NCBI GenBank assembly: GCA_902801485.1
Contig: CADCIP010000013.1
Span: forward strand, 1-64,000
DNA length: 64,000 bases
Reading direction: 5' to 3'
Origin: an uncultured Bacteroidales bacterium
GTDB lineage: Bacteria > Bacteroidota > Bacteroidia > Bacteroidales > Bacteroidaceae
Shown piece by piece: positions 56,501 to 63,777 of this stretch (within the stretch, counting starts at the first letter, position 1; each line of letters begins with the position of its first letter). The notes beneath the pieces are model-generated. The model was not told where the DNA came from, searched no databases, and saw only the letters and a program-made list of their open reading frames with translations. Both the position numbers and the translations under genes were made by a program.

Positions 56501-57863
56501 CAATTTCTTTGAACTTGGCGGAACATCACTCATGGTGACGAAGGTTATCATCGAAGCCGACAAGGCGGGTCATCATGTGGCTTACGGTGATGTGTTCACA
56601 CATGCTACACCGCGTCTGTTGGCACAACTTGTAACAGGCGAAACACCTGTAGAGAATACTGACGACGAGGTGACGAACTTCGATTATACTGGCATCGATG
56701 CTCTTTTGCAGCAAAACAATGCGGAATCATTCCGTAAGGGTGAACTGCAAAAGTTAGGCAATGTGCTGCTTACTGGTGCTACCGGTTATCTGGGCATCCA
56801 CGTTTTGCGCGAACTCATCGACTCTGATGCGCCTACAATCACATGTCTTGTGCGTGCTCAAGACCAGCCGTCAGCAGAAAGGCGATTGAAGAACTTGCTG
56901 TTCTACTATTTCGAAACATCGTTCAAGGAGCTTTTCGGCACACGTCTCTTTGTTGTTAACGGTGATGTGACACAGGATATGACAAGCATTTTACCAGAAG
57001 GACATCCTGTCATCAATACTGTCTTCAACTGTGCTGCCAATGTGAAACACTTCTCTAAAACTTCAGACATTGAAGATGTAAATATCGGCGGAGCACAACG
57101 TTGCGTGGAGTTCTGTCTGAAGACTGGTGCCAGACTGGTACATATCTCTACGACCTCCGTTGCTGAACTATGGATTATCCGCAACAGCGGTGAAGAGATA
57201 CCTAAACTCGATGAGCGTAAGTTCTGGTTCGGTCAGTTCCTCGATAACCGCTATATTCACTCTAAGTTCCTCGCTGAACGAATGGTTCTCGATGCTATTG
57301 CCCATCATGGCCTTAATGGTAAGGTGATGCGTGTGGGCAATCTGGCACCACGAAGCTATGATGGTGAGTTCCAAGCTAACTTCAACAGCAACAGTTTCAT
57401 GGGACGCCTCAAGGTGTTCTACACACTGGGATGCTGCTCTTATGACGATTACGACGAGCTTACCGAGATGTCGCCTATTGATCAGACGGCAAAGGCTGTG
57501 GTGCTCCTCGCAAGCACGCCAAAGGAGTGTAACGTATTCCAGCCGTTCAACAACCACACAGAACTGTTTGGTGACTTACTGCAACGCATGAGTAAGGTAG
57601 GAAAGGAGATACACTTTGTGGAGGGTGACGAATTTGAGAAGGCTCTTGCTGAAGCTGGTCAAGACCCTGAGAAGGCTAAGTTGCTCTCCGCCATGATGGC
57701 ATATCAGGATATGACACACGGTCAGAAGACGGGCATCATAGAAAGAGATAACCGCTATACCTGTGCCGTACTCCATCGCCTCGGCTTCCAATGGAGTGAC
57801 ACTGCCTGGGATTATATAGAGCGAATGCTTACAGCTATTAGCGGATTCGGATACTTCGAGTAA
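50583..57863 (+). CDS. Dimodular non-ribosomal peptide synthetase, C-A-T-C-A-T-R
   Basis: 2426 residues. Order of domains by motif: condensation 1 (HHLIADG, about residue 127); adenylation 1 (LYTSGSTGVPKG about 579, FDACMMD about 625, YGPTES about 712, RGFRIELKEVE about 827); thiolation 1 (GLTSIMS, about 964); condensation 2 (HHLVVDG, about 1151); adenylation 2 (LYTSGSTG about 1606, YGPTEC); thiolation 2 (FFELGGTSL, about 1975); reductase (LLTGATGYLG about 2062, Y-x3-K in YIHSKF). A terminal reductase implies release as an aldehyde or alcohol; an N-terminal C domain suggests N-acylation of the first residue. No phosphopantetheinyl transferase is in view. Hand-read specificity positions (DAMFLTIVC and DAMFLVGIF, then Lys) are tentative and match no code I can name. 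The two modules are very alike, indicating internal duplication. Confidence 0.95.
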   Translation: MKTFAPLSKTQYGIYVECVQHLGEYCYNITYLYTLDVGLDEEKLKAAIESVVAAHPTLFTRIELDEQGEPVQSIDDSETFSLEVERIIDIEAEKRGMVMPFHIFKDRLFRIRLLKDSEHFYILVDVHHLIADGTSLKVILADIDAAYSGKEIEPEVLTLADVARAEAEQMKTPAFEECKQWYAQNFDCSDTFSQLIPDSEGTDSRIGHAKRKLSVSMESIESYCKAHGIFKNTFFTAVYSYLLAKYNNDQEALFSTVYKGRQDKRLSHSVAMLAKTIPLYAKFDNDTTVLDFLKTLQKQLTGCREHELYSFTDVMSDLNLQFGSFFAWHGRLFDQVEIDGKRTEPIELHYTTLEVPLYVKVLVLDGHYYVEADYQMDVYTEQLISQFLESYEAVVEAFLKEDYLCDISIATKSQTELLDSFNQTDVPYDNTQTIVSLFRQQVAQMPDNIAMVYRDVRLTYKQVDEISERIAQYVKSLGLGSEDVVSVLIPRCEWMVLASLGVLKAGCAYQPLDPSYPAERLNFMMQDASAKLLIADEELRPLVDEYKGLVLFTKDIDALPAAATPVDADITPSSLFIMLYTSGSTGVPKGCQLTHGNLVCFCHWYQRYYEMAPDRRVAAYASYGFDACMMDMYPALTCGACVHIIPEEIRLDLIALNDYYEREHITHAFMTTQVGYQFATSIENHSLLYLSTGGEKLASLTPPTNYLLTNIYGPTESTVCITRFPMKETMKDIPIGRAMDNVKLYIVDKEGHRLPVGAAGELWVAGPQVSRGYLNRPEKTAEVFIDNPFEIGNSKYTRIYRTGDIVRYLTDGNIQFVGRKDGQVKIRGFRIELKEVEGVIRDFPGIKDATVQAFDEEGGGKFIAAYIVSDEQVDIEALNNFILDQKPPYMVPAVTMQIDSIPLNQNQKVNKKALPEPVRSVVGSQQLSNQAPLNVLEQEIHSIIAKIINTEDFGVTTVLGYVGLTSIMSIKLAIQINKRFGVSLDSKALAKTGSVQSIENEILKVMMSGGGAANKEVDEVKHADMSNIPLSYAQMGVYVDCMKQPESTIYNTPVIAKFPKNVDIQLLVKAMETLVKTHPILQAHFGSVGAEIVQTVDPNQPVEITQSKHSEEEIPNYKLEFVKPFNLRQGPLYRIEIVTTEEHVYLMMDIHHLVVDGGSFDVLLEQLFELLNGQEIEPETFTYADFVAAQKEAESSEEYAEARDFFQERLSKIEGVTEIPADLTNPKEQGTVSTIYTPLNFEEIDDFCRQRNISPAHHILAATFYALSRFANNEQLCITTISNGRSDLRISNTVGMFVNTLALSAFIEGQSVMEFLNETSKNFDETLRHESYPFARIASDYDLTAEIMFAYQMGIFADYKYKDQTVDIDTFETETPKFRIAFFIQNDPEGKPSICLQYDNGRYSQELMQSLAQSISNAANIFMSNPDAKLKSVSLLDDKQTTLLDSFNNTDVTYDNTQTVISLFRKQVESVPDNIAVIYHDVRLTYKQVDEMSDRIAAYLIQKGLKNEDVVSIIIPRSEWMVVASLGVLKAGCAYQPLDPSYPQERLNFMMQDASAKLLIADEELRSIVDEYQGEVLLTKDIEKLPNTPIPQNIQITPKSLFILLYTSGSTGVPKGCQLEHGNLVCFCHWYQRYYDLKPGNKVAAYASYGFDACMMDMYPALTTGASVVIVGDDIRLNLPDLNAYFNEEGVTHSFMTTQVGCQFAMNCDNHSLHHLSVGGEKILPLTPPKNYKLHNGYGPTECTIFTTTYQQTEFEQNAPIGKPLDNLQLYIVDKDMNRLPLGAAGEMLVAGPQVSRGYLNLPEKTAETYIQWNGKRCYRTGDVVRYLADGNIQFVGRRDGQVKIRGFRIELKEVESVIREFPGIKDATVQAFDYENGGKFIAAYIVSDEQIDIKELNDFIGKQKPSYMIPAATMQIDNIPLNQNQKVNKKALPAPVVQVADHKYVEPANDTEKLFCSIFGEVLSLDKIGATDNFFELGGTSLMVTKVIIEADKAGHHVAYGDVFTHATPRLLAQLVTGETPVENTDDEVTNFDYTGIDALLQQNNAESFRKGELQKLGNVLLTGATGYLGIHVLRELIDSDAPTITCLVRAQDQPSAERRLKNLLFYYFETSFKELFGTRLFVVNGDVTQDMTSILPEGHPVINTVFNCAANVKHFSKTSDIEDVNIGGAQRCVEFCLKTGARLVHISTTSVAELWIIRNSGEEIPKLDERKFWFGQFLDNRYIHSKFLAERMVLDAIAHHGLNGKVMRVGNLAPRSYDGEFQANFNSNSFMGRLKVFYTLGCCSYDDYDELTEMSPIDQTAKAVVLLASTPKECNVFQPFNNHTELFGDLLQRMSKVGKEIHFVEGDEFEKALAEAGQDPEKAKLLSAMMAYQDMTHGQKTGIIERDNRYTCAVLHRLGFQWSDTAWDYIERMLTAISGFGYFE

Positions 57864-57888
57864 ATAGATTCTTGGTTCACTTTCCATA

Positions 57889-57902
57889 ACTGCTATAGCA
57901 GT
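57889..57902 (+). promoter_or_regulatory. 14-bp perfect palindrome after the NRPS gene
   Basis: ACTGCTATAGCAGT is fully symmetric and lies 26 bp past the NRPS stop codon. It lacks a T tract, so it is not the terminator; it may bind a regulator or just be an RNA stem. Confidence 0.4.
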
Positions 57903-57986
57903 AAGCCAAATACTTTTCTTAAGGGCAAACTCTGAATAATTATATGAGTACGGCTGATTAGAGTCGGTTGAATAGAAGTATGAAAG

Positions 57987-58018
57987 AGTGCTATCCTAAA
58001 TTGGGTAGCACTTTTTCT
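57987..58018 (+). terminator. Terminator of the NRPS transcript
   Basis: AGTGCTATCC pairs with GGGTAGCACT (one mismatch inside), followed by TTTTTCTT. Its distal end abuts the -33 TTG of the next promoter. Confidence 0.85.
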
Positions 58019-58049
58019 TGCGTGATATATAAAAAAAGACTAAATTTGC
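58018..58049 (+). promoter_or_regulatory. Promoter of the discoidin/GH3 pair
   Basis: TTG at 58018-58020, a 20-bp spacer and TAAATTTGC at 58041-58049 make a full promoter. The 59-nt leader to the ATG at 58108 shows no further motif. Confidence 0.75.
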
Positions 58050-58107
58050 AGGCGAAAATATGAAAACAAGGGGCAAAGAACCTATGTAAACACAAATATA
58101 TAATAAT

Positions 58108-59034
58108 ATGAAAAGAAACATGATGAAAATGCTGGTACTGGCTGGTACCATGGGAATGGCAACAACAGTATTGGCACAGGAAACAATTAAGACAACACTG
58201 GTTAGCGGTACAGGTAACGATAGAGAGGAAGGTCCTGCTATGATTTGCGACGGAGATTTCTCTACTAAATGGTGTGTTGACGAACCTTCCCTTATGCCTT
58301 ATACTATTATTCTGGACGCAGGAAGTCCTACCAGTTTTGCAGAATACGGTTTTGTTACAGGTAACGATACACAGGATTATCCCGACCGCAATCCCGTGAC
58401 CTGGGTGCTGAGCGGTTCTAACGATAAACAGAACTGGACAGTAATGGACAAGCAGGAGAACGACCGCACACTACGCGACGAGAACCATCAGGAGTATCTG
58501 TTCAAACCTGCCCAAAAAGGACAGTTCCGTTACTATAGATTTGAGTTCCAGAAAGTGGCTGGCGGCACACGCATCCAGTTGAGCGAGATAATTCTGCACA
58601 AGGTAGGCAGAACTGTTGTCAAGGCTACATTCGTAAGCGGAACAGGAAACGGGAAAGAAGGTGCAGCAATGGTGAGCGACGGCCTATTCTATACCAAATG
58701 GTGTATAGACGAACCCAGCCGTATGCCCTACTCTATCGTATTGGATGCCGGCTCACAGATCTCCCTTTGTGAATACGGACTGGTAACCGGCGATGATACG
58801 CATAGCTATTCGGGCCGTAATCCCAGAAACTGGAAAGTATATGGTAGCAACGATAAGAATAATTGGAAGATGCTGACAGAGGTGAAGAACGATCGCAGCA
58901 TGCGCGACGAGAACGAGCAGGAATACCGATTCAGAGTAAAAGATGCTGCAGCGTATCGTTACTACAAGTTTGAATTCGAGAAGGTATGGGAAGACACCCG
59001 CATCCAACTATCGGAAATTAAACTGTATAAATAA
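58108..59034 (+). CDS. Secreted protein with two discoidin-like (F5/8 type C) domains
   Basis: 308 residues. After a signal peptide (about 1-23, ending LAQE) come two near-duplicate domains of about 140 residues, each opening TLVSGTGN or ATFVSGTGNGKEG, with DGxFxTKWCxDEPSxMPY, GSNDKQNWTVMD and the closing TRIQLSEI. This is the carbohydrate-binding F5/8 type C pattern. It is followed 29 bp later by a GH3 glycosidase gene, so it probably binds the glycan that enzyme attacks. Tandem duplication of one domain is evident. Ligand unknown. Confidence 0.85.
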   Translation: MKRNMMKMLVLAGTMGMATTVLAQETIKTTLVSGTGNDREEGPAMICDGDFSTKWCVDEPSLMPYTIILDAGSPTSFAEYGFVTGNDTQDYPDRNPVTWVLSGSNDKQNWTVMDKQENDRTLRDENHQEYLFKPAQKGQFRYYRFEFQKVAGGTRIQLSEIILHKVGRTVVKATFVSGTGNGKEGAAMVSDGLFYTKWCIDEPSRMPYSIVLDAGSQISLCEYGLVTGDDTHSYSGRNPRNWKVYGSNDKNNWKMLTEVKNDRSMRDENEQEYRFRVKDAAAYRYYKFEFEKVWEDTRIQLSEIKLYK

Positions 59035-59038
59035 GATT

Positions 59039-59052
59039 ATTAACCATTAACC
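59039..59052 (+). repeat. Two ATTAACC heptads before the GH3 gene
   Basis: ATTAACC occurs twice in tandem, followed by TAATCC, in the 29-bp spacer between the discoidin and GH3 genes. Confidence 0.7.
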
Positions 59053-59063
59053 TAATCCATGAA

Positions 59064-61199
59064 ATGAAAAGGATGGTCTTTTGCACCGCTTTGCTTGTTG
59101 CAGCATGCAACATGCAGGCTCAGACAAATAATGTAGATAACCGCTCACATCTGGAGCGTGCCCGTGAACTGTGCTCGAAACTGACACTGGAGGAGAAAGT
59201 CAGACTGATGGAGAACGATTCTCCTGAGATAGAACGTTTGGGTATTCCTAAATGGAACTGGTGGAACGAAACGCTGCACGGTGTGGGCCGTAACGGTAAG
59301 GCTACGGTATTCCCCATAACAATGGGTTTGGCATCGACCTTTGACGATGCGCTGGTTCAGAAATGCTTTGATGTGGCAAGCACCGAGGCACGCGCCAAGT
59401 ACAACATTGCCAGAAAAGAAGGACACATGAATATATACGAAGGCCTGTCATTCTGGACTCCTAACATCAATATCTTCCGCGACCCAAGATGGGGGCGCGG
59501 TCAGGAGACATACGGCGAAGACCCCTATCTGACAAGCAAGATGGGACTGGCCGTCGTACGCGGTCTGCAAGGAGAAGAGGGACACCGCTACCTGAAGCTT
59601 TATGCTTGCGCTAAGCATTATGCCGTACACTCAGGTCCGGAATGGAACCGTCATTCGTTTGACGTGGAAAACCTTCCGCCCAGAGATTTGTGGGAAACCT
59701 ATCTGCCTGCCTTCAAGGAACTGACCACAACAGGAAAGGTGCGCGAAGTGATGTGCGCCTACCAACGTCTGGACGGTGAGCCATGTTGCGGAAACAACAG
59801 ACTTTTACAACAGATTCTGAGAAAAGAATGGGGGTATGAGGGACTGGTAACAAGCGACTGTGGGGCAATAGATGATTTCTGGCGTCCGAACAGACACGGT
59901 TTTTCGAAGACAAAGGAAGATGCTATCTCGCATGCTGTTCTGTCCGGTACCGATGTGGAATGCGGAAACACCTACCATTCGCTGACCGAAGCAGTAAAAG
60001 CAGGAAAGATTACGGAAGCCCAGATAGACGAGAGCCTGATAAGACTGTTGAAGGGCAGATATGAATTGGGCGACCTGGACGATCCGTCGCTTGTGGAATG
60101 GAGCACCATCGCCCCGGACACCATAGACTGCCAGACACATAAAGACATAGCATTAGAGGCTGCCAGAAGAACCATCGTTCTGCTGCAGAACAATAACAAC
60201 ATCCTGCCCCTGAAACCAGAAACCAAAGTCCTGGTGATGGGAGAGAATGCTGTGGACAGCACCATGATGTGGGGAAATTACAACGGATTCCCCTCTCATA
60301 CTACTACCATTCTGGAGGGATTGCAGAAGATAGGGCAGAACGTGGAGTACTATGCCGGTATCCCTATGGTTACGCTGGCTGATGCCCCCTACTCTACCGA
60401 CGAGAATTTACTGCAGGAGAAAGTGAAGGCATCGGATGTGATTGTTTTCGTTGGCGGTATCACCCCAAGACTGGAAGGCGAAGAGATGGATGTTAAATAC
60501 CCGGGCTTCAAAGGTGGTGACCGAACCAGCATCGAACTGCCTGACGTACAACGGCAGATGATAGAGAAACTGCACAAGATGGGTAAACCCATTGTGTTCG
60601 TAAATTGTTCGGGAAGCGCCATCGCTATGGCTCCGGAGAAGAGAATCTGCAATGCCATCGTGCAAGCTTGGTATGGAGGTCAGTGTGGCGGTCAGGCTTT
60701 GGCCGAAATCCTTTACGGCAAGGTGAATCCTTCAGGAAAACTACCAGTTACTTTCTATGCAAGCACCAGTCAGTTGCCCGACTTCGAGGATTACCGCATG
60801 CTGAACAGAACATACAGATATTTCAAGGGCAAACCGCTCTGGCACTTTGGCGAAGGTCTGAGCTATACAACATTCAAACTTGGCAAGCCCGTTTATACAC
60901 CAGGTTCTGTAAAGGTGAACATTAAGAATACAGGTAAACGCGACGGTGAAGAAGTTATCCAGATTTACCTGCGTAAGGTGGATGATACAGACGGACCAAT
61001 AAAAGCCCTGCGTGCCTTTAAGCGTGTAAGCCTGAAAGCGGGCGAAAGCAAGGATGTTGCCATTCCGTTTACAAAGGAAAACTTTGAATGGTGGGATGTA
61101 TCAACCAACACCATGCGCCCAGTTGAAGGTAACTACGTGATGACCGTTGGTACCGACTCAAAGAGCGGACAACAGCTGAACATCAACTTTAAACCATAA
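59064..61199 (+). CDS. GH3-family beta-glycosidase (beta-xylosidase/glucosidase-like)
   Basis: 711 residues with a signal peptide (MKRMVFCTALLVAACNMQAQ). The GH3 N-terminal barrel has NETLHGVGRNGKATVFP, FRDPRWGRGQETYGEDP and KHYAVHSGPEWNR; the nucleophile Asp lies in GLVTSDCGAIDDFW. The second domain (NNNILPLKP, GGxxGGxALAEILYG-like) and a C-terminal fibronectin III-like domain follow. PEWNRHSFDVENLPPRDLWETYLPAFK resembles bacterial beta-xylosidases, but no PA14 insert is present. Aryl-sugar specificity is not certain. A periplasmic or surface enzyme in plant glycan use. Confidence 0.92.
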   Translation: MKRMVFCTALLVAACNMQAQTNNVDNRSHLERARELCSKLTLEEKVRLMENDSPEIERLGIPKWNWWNETLHGVGRNGKATVFPITMGLASTFDDALVQKCFDVASTEARAKYNIARKEGHMNIYEGLSFWTPNINIFRDPRWGRGQETYGEDPYLTSKMGLAVVRGLQGEEGHRYLKLYACAKHYAVHSGPEWNRHSFDVENLPPRDLWETYLPAFKELTTTGKVREVMCAYQRLDGEPCCGNNRLLQQILRKEWGYEGLVTSDCGAIDDFWRPNRHGFSKTKEDAISHAVLSGTDVECGNTYHSLTEAVKAGKITEAQIDESLIRLLKGRYELGDLDDPSLVEWSTIAPDTIDCQTHKDIALEAARRTIVLLQNNNNILPLKPETKVLVMGENAVDSTMMWGNYNGFPSHTTTILEGLQKIGQNVEYYAGIPMVTLADAPYSTDENLLQEKVKASDVIVFVGGITPRLEGEEMDVKYPGFKGGDRTSIELPDVQRQMIEKLHKMGKPIVFVNCSGSAIAMAPEKRICNAIVQAWYGGQCGGQALAEILYGKVNPSGKLPVTFYASTSQLPDFEDYRMLNRTYRYFKGKPLWHFGEGLSYTTFKLGKPVYTPGSVKVNIKNTGKRDGEEVIQIYLRKVDDTDGPIKALRAFKRVSLKAGESKDVAIPFTKENFEWWDVSTNTMRPVEGNYVMTVGTDSKSGQQLNINFKP

Positions 61200-61211
61200 A
61201 AGAGATAGTTC

Positions 61212-62363
61212 TTACAGAAAGACTTTCTTCTTTCCGTCGATAATGTAAAGGCCTTTCTTTACATGTGAAGAATGAAGAGTGAAAAATGAAGAATTGAGTT
61301 TTCTTCCTGAGAGGTCATAAACTTCCTCTTGAGATTTTTCACTTTTCATTCTTTCATTTTTCACTTCGCCTATGGCATCCTGAACTACCGAAGAGGTTTC
61401 AAGGCAATTATAGATGATAAGGTCTATGAGTTCCTGTCCCTGGTACTCATTGTCTCCGGCGAAATCCATCAGAACAAACCCCATGGGACCGCTCTTTCCC
61501 TGCATATAATCAATAAAAGCTTTATTGCAAGTACGGGCACACTCTTGGACACCTTCGAAAGTAGAATAAGAAATACCGAAGATAGAACCTTTTTTGCTAT
61601 AGCCTGAAGCATGGTTCAAGAAGAGACGGTTCTCTTTGTCCTTTATAGAACGGGCCAACATAGATTTGATGGCCGAAACCTTCTTAGCTAACTGACCTTC
61701 TGCTGCCACATCATACATATCCTGAGTGGACATAATCATAGAAGCGCCAGAGGGTCCGGAAAGCCTTCTGTCATACACGGAGTTATCAGCACCGCCATTA
61801 AGATAACCGCCAAAGGGTCCGCTTTCATAAGTGTCGCGACTCATAAGCAAAAGCTTGCCGCGCATATCCTTTACTGTCAGAGATGGTGAAAAATCTATAA
61901 TATAGGTTTTAAATTGTGTCAGGCATTTTCCCATCTGATTAGGCCATTCAGTCTTTTGGGAACTGGATTCACTATCATCCTCATGACGCATAATAACGAA
62001 AATAAATTCCTGCGGGTGAGCATCCAGAAAGTTGCAAAGCGTAGTCAGAACATCTGTAAATTTGACATTGGTAGAAACAATGCCATGATAAATCATCATT
62101 TCATTCCCTGTCCAGGCAGGACGAAGATCGAACATTCTTACGCCATGTTCTAACTGCTGCGCTATAGTATAAGTCTGAGTATGTGCACTTCCTGTTAAAC
62201 CACTACTACTGCAACTGCTGGTGGCTGCATCATGAGCACCAGGAATAGACAGTCTTTTCAGGAGAAGGTTATCTTCAAGTGACTGCATCCAATTCAGATA
62301 ATCAATAGCCCTAAGAGGCAGCAAGCAAAAGAACAGGGTAATCAGAAAGATGTTTTTTTTCAT
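61212..62363 (-). CDS. Secreted PI-PLC-like phospholipase with a disrupted sorting-type tail
   Basis: 383 residues with a signal peptide (MKKNIFLITLFFCLLPLRA). The PLC-X catalytic fold shows LSIPGAHDAATSSC with the first active-site His, VRMFDLRPAWTGNEMMIYHG with the second His region, and LLMSRDTYE. Such enzymes cleave phosphatidylinositol or GPI-type lipids in the periplasm or outside the cell. The C-terminal VYDLSGRKL ... KKGLYIIDGKK motif resembles the tail of the large surface protein, but the two halves are separated by residues SSFFTLHSSH, coded by 7-bp repeats (61265-61292). Confidence 0.85.
   Translation of the reverse strand: MKKNIFLITLFFCLLPLRAIDYLNWMQSLEDNLLLKRLSIPGAHDAATSSCSSSGLTGSAHTQTYTIAQQLEHGVRMFDLRPAWTGNEMMIYHGIVSTNVKFTDVLTTLCNFLDAHPQEFIFVIMRHEDDSESSSQKTEWPNQMGKCLTQFKTYIIDFSPSLTVKDMRGKLLLMSRDTYESGPFGGYLNGGADNSVYDRRLSGPSGASMIMSTQDMYDVAAEGQLAKKVSAIKSMLARSIKDKENRLFLNHASGYSKKGSIFGISYSTFEGVQECARTCNKAFIDYMQGKSGPMGFVLMDFAGDNEYQGQELIDLIIYNCLETSSVVQDAIGEVKNERMKSEKSQEEVYDLSGRKLNSSFFTLHSSHVKKGLYIIDGKKKVFL
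61265..61292 (-). repeat. Four degenerate heptads in the PI-PLC C-terminus
   Basis: On the plus strand GTGAAGA, ATGAAGA, GTGAAAA, ATGAAGA follow in register and interrupt a conserved C-terminal motif. Confidence 0.85.
61335..61363 (-). repeat. Second heptad array in the PI-PLC C-terminal linker
   Basis: TTTTTCA, CTTTTCA, TTCTTTCA (8 bp) and TTTTTCA lie just upstream of the VYDLSGRK codons and encode the Lys/Glu-rich VKNERMKSEK linker. Confidence 0.75.
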
Positions 62364-62435
62364 AATAAAAAGATTAAGCTATTTGATATATATGAAATAT
62401 TTTTTCCATTCTTCAACACAGACAGTATATATATA

Positions 62436-62450
62436 ATATAATGTACGCGC
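62436..62450. repeat. 15-bp direct repeat, copy downstream of the rep gene
   Basis: ATATAATGTACGCGC here and ATATAATGTACACGC at 63690-63704 differ at one base and lie in the same orientation on either side of the rep gene, in AT-rich DNA. Confidence 0.65.
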
Positions 62451-62470
62451 GAGATGAGTAGAAAAGATAT

Positions 62471-63655
62471 TTATCTGAAAGAGGGGTTTTCTACTTTGTA
62501 CTGAAGAGTCACCGGACCGAAAACTTCTTTAAGTGTAAGGAAGAAATCTGCTCCGCACTTCTCGATCTGCTCGCAAACAAATTTGGTAGGAGCAACAATG
62601 GTAAGATGTTTATCCGTTATGCTGTCAACTCTGCAGAAGACAAAATACTGACTGAAGAAAGGTTCCCCTACCCTCTCTTGAATTAGCTGCATAAACTTGT
62701 ACCACTTCTCTTGCTGCTCATCTGTAAGATGACTGGTATCAGAAGGAGACGAATGAACTTCTTCGTGAACATCGGCATCAGGAACAGCAGGATTAAGAAT
62801 AAAACGCACGCTGTCTGGATTACCTCTCTTCTTACCATTGTGATATACAGGCTCATATTCAAAAGTAAATTCTATCTCACCTCGTTTAGCAAGCTTCTCC
62901 ATTTCGCGCTGCGCAGGTTTCAAGACATCACGGTGGAATACTGCCCAAGTAGAACATTTGTCCTGAAGAACCTTAGTCCTATCCTTAGTATAAACCAGCA
63001 CACCCAGGAATTCCTTTAGTGCTTCATATCCAAGCGTACACATTCGGGCCTTCTTCCATGCACTCAGATAAATATACAAACGAGGTGTTCTGGGGCTTCT
63101 ACATAACTTAACTATACCACCTAAATGTTCAACGTAAGCACCACTTTTGTTAAAAACAAGATCAGCAACGGAAGCATTCATATCAATTTTTATAATACCA
63201 CTTCTACGTTCCTGACCTGTGGTTGTTGTATAAGTGGGTACATCAACATCAGTAAAAATTACACTTGTCTTTGTACGTTTCTGACCCGTTTCGTCTGTAT
63301 AATTAAATGTAGTATCCAATTTCGTCAGGGCTTTACATGCCTCGTGAACAGCAGCATACTCCTTGGTTTTAACTCCCAAAGACTGTAACGGGACCTCAAA
63401 AGTTATCTTGCCTTTCGACAATTCTTCTTTAGAAAAGAGCGGTCCCATCTTACCGTCAACGAAACATTCATTGATTCTGGTCTGCATTGTTGCAGCAATA
63501 GCAACAAGAACGTTTGTCTGAATAAGAGAAAAATCACCTCTTATCTGAGAGTAAACAAGTGGATTCTTAATATAATCTGAATTCTCCAACTGCTGGATAA
63601 GTTCGTTTTTCGGACTTACCATTTGCAATTTTCCGTTTGTTTTCTTTGTTGCCAT
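62471..63655 (-). CDS. Rep_3-type replication initiator with a DnaA domain I-like C-terminus
   Basis: About 394 residues from MATKKTNGKLQMVSPKNELI; longer frames overlap the promoter. The N-terminal two-thirds resembles RepB/Rep_3 tandem winged-helix initiators (NPLVYSQIRGDFSLIQTNVL, RSPRTPRLYIYLSAWKKARM). The last about 80 residues fit DnaA domain I by eye: W at the start, FFSQYFVF, LTIVAPTKFVCEQIEK (compare APNRFVLDWV of E. coli DnaA) and VTLQYKV. This domain would recruit DnaB helicase directly. Seven 22-bp iterons lie 130 bp upstream. Rep proteins bind iterons to open the origin and autorepress their promoter. Confidence 0.85.
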   Translation of the reverse strand: MATKKTNGKLQMVSPKNELIQQLENSDYIKNPLVYSQIRGDFSLIQTNVLVAIAATMQTRINECFVDGKMGPLFSKEELSKGKITFEVPLQSLGVKTKEYAAVHEACKALTKLDTTFNYTDETGQKRTKTSVIFTDVDVPTYTTTTGQERRSGIIKIDMNASVADLVFNKSGAYVEHLGGIVKLCRSPRTPRLYIYLSAWKKARMCTLGYEALKEFLGVLVYTKDRTKVLQDKCSTWAVFHRDVLKPAQREMEKLAKRGEIEFTFEYEPVYHNGKKRGNPDSVRFILNPAVPDADVHEEVHSSPSDTSHLTDEQQEKWYKFMQLIQERVGEPFFSQYFVFCRVDSITDKHLTIVAPTKFVCEQIEKCGADFFLTLKEVFGPVTLQYKVENPSFR

Positions 63656-63689
63656 TGATATTTTGGAAGTAAAAAACCCTATATTATAT

Positions 63690-63704
63690 ATATAATGTAC
63701 ACGC
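63690..63704. repeat. 15-bp direct repeat, copy upstream of the rep gene
   Basis: ATATAATGTACACGC overlaps the end of the rep -7 element and repeats the motif at 62436-62450 with one mismatch. Confidence 0.65.
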
Positions 63705-63711
63705 AAAGATA
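63703..63711 (-). promoter_or_regulatory. -7 element TATCTTTGC of the rep gene
   Basis: Minus-strand TATCTTTGC is a perfect -7 match 47 bp upstream of the ATG at 63655. It lies between the rep gene and the iterons, so a Rep protein bound there could autorepress. Confidence 0.6.
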
Positions 63712-63777
63712 TTGTTTTTTTTAATTGAAAAGAAGAAAAAATAAATAAAAAAATATCTTTACTTGTAAAAAGGGATA

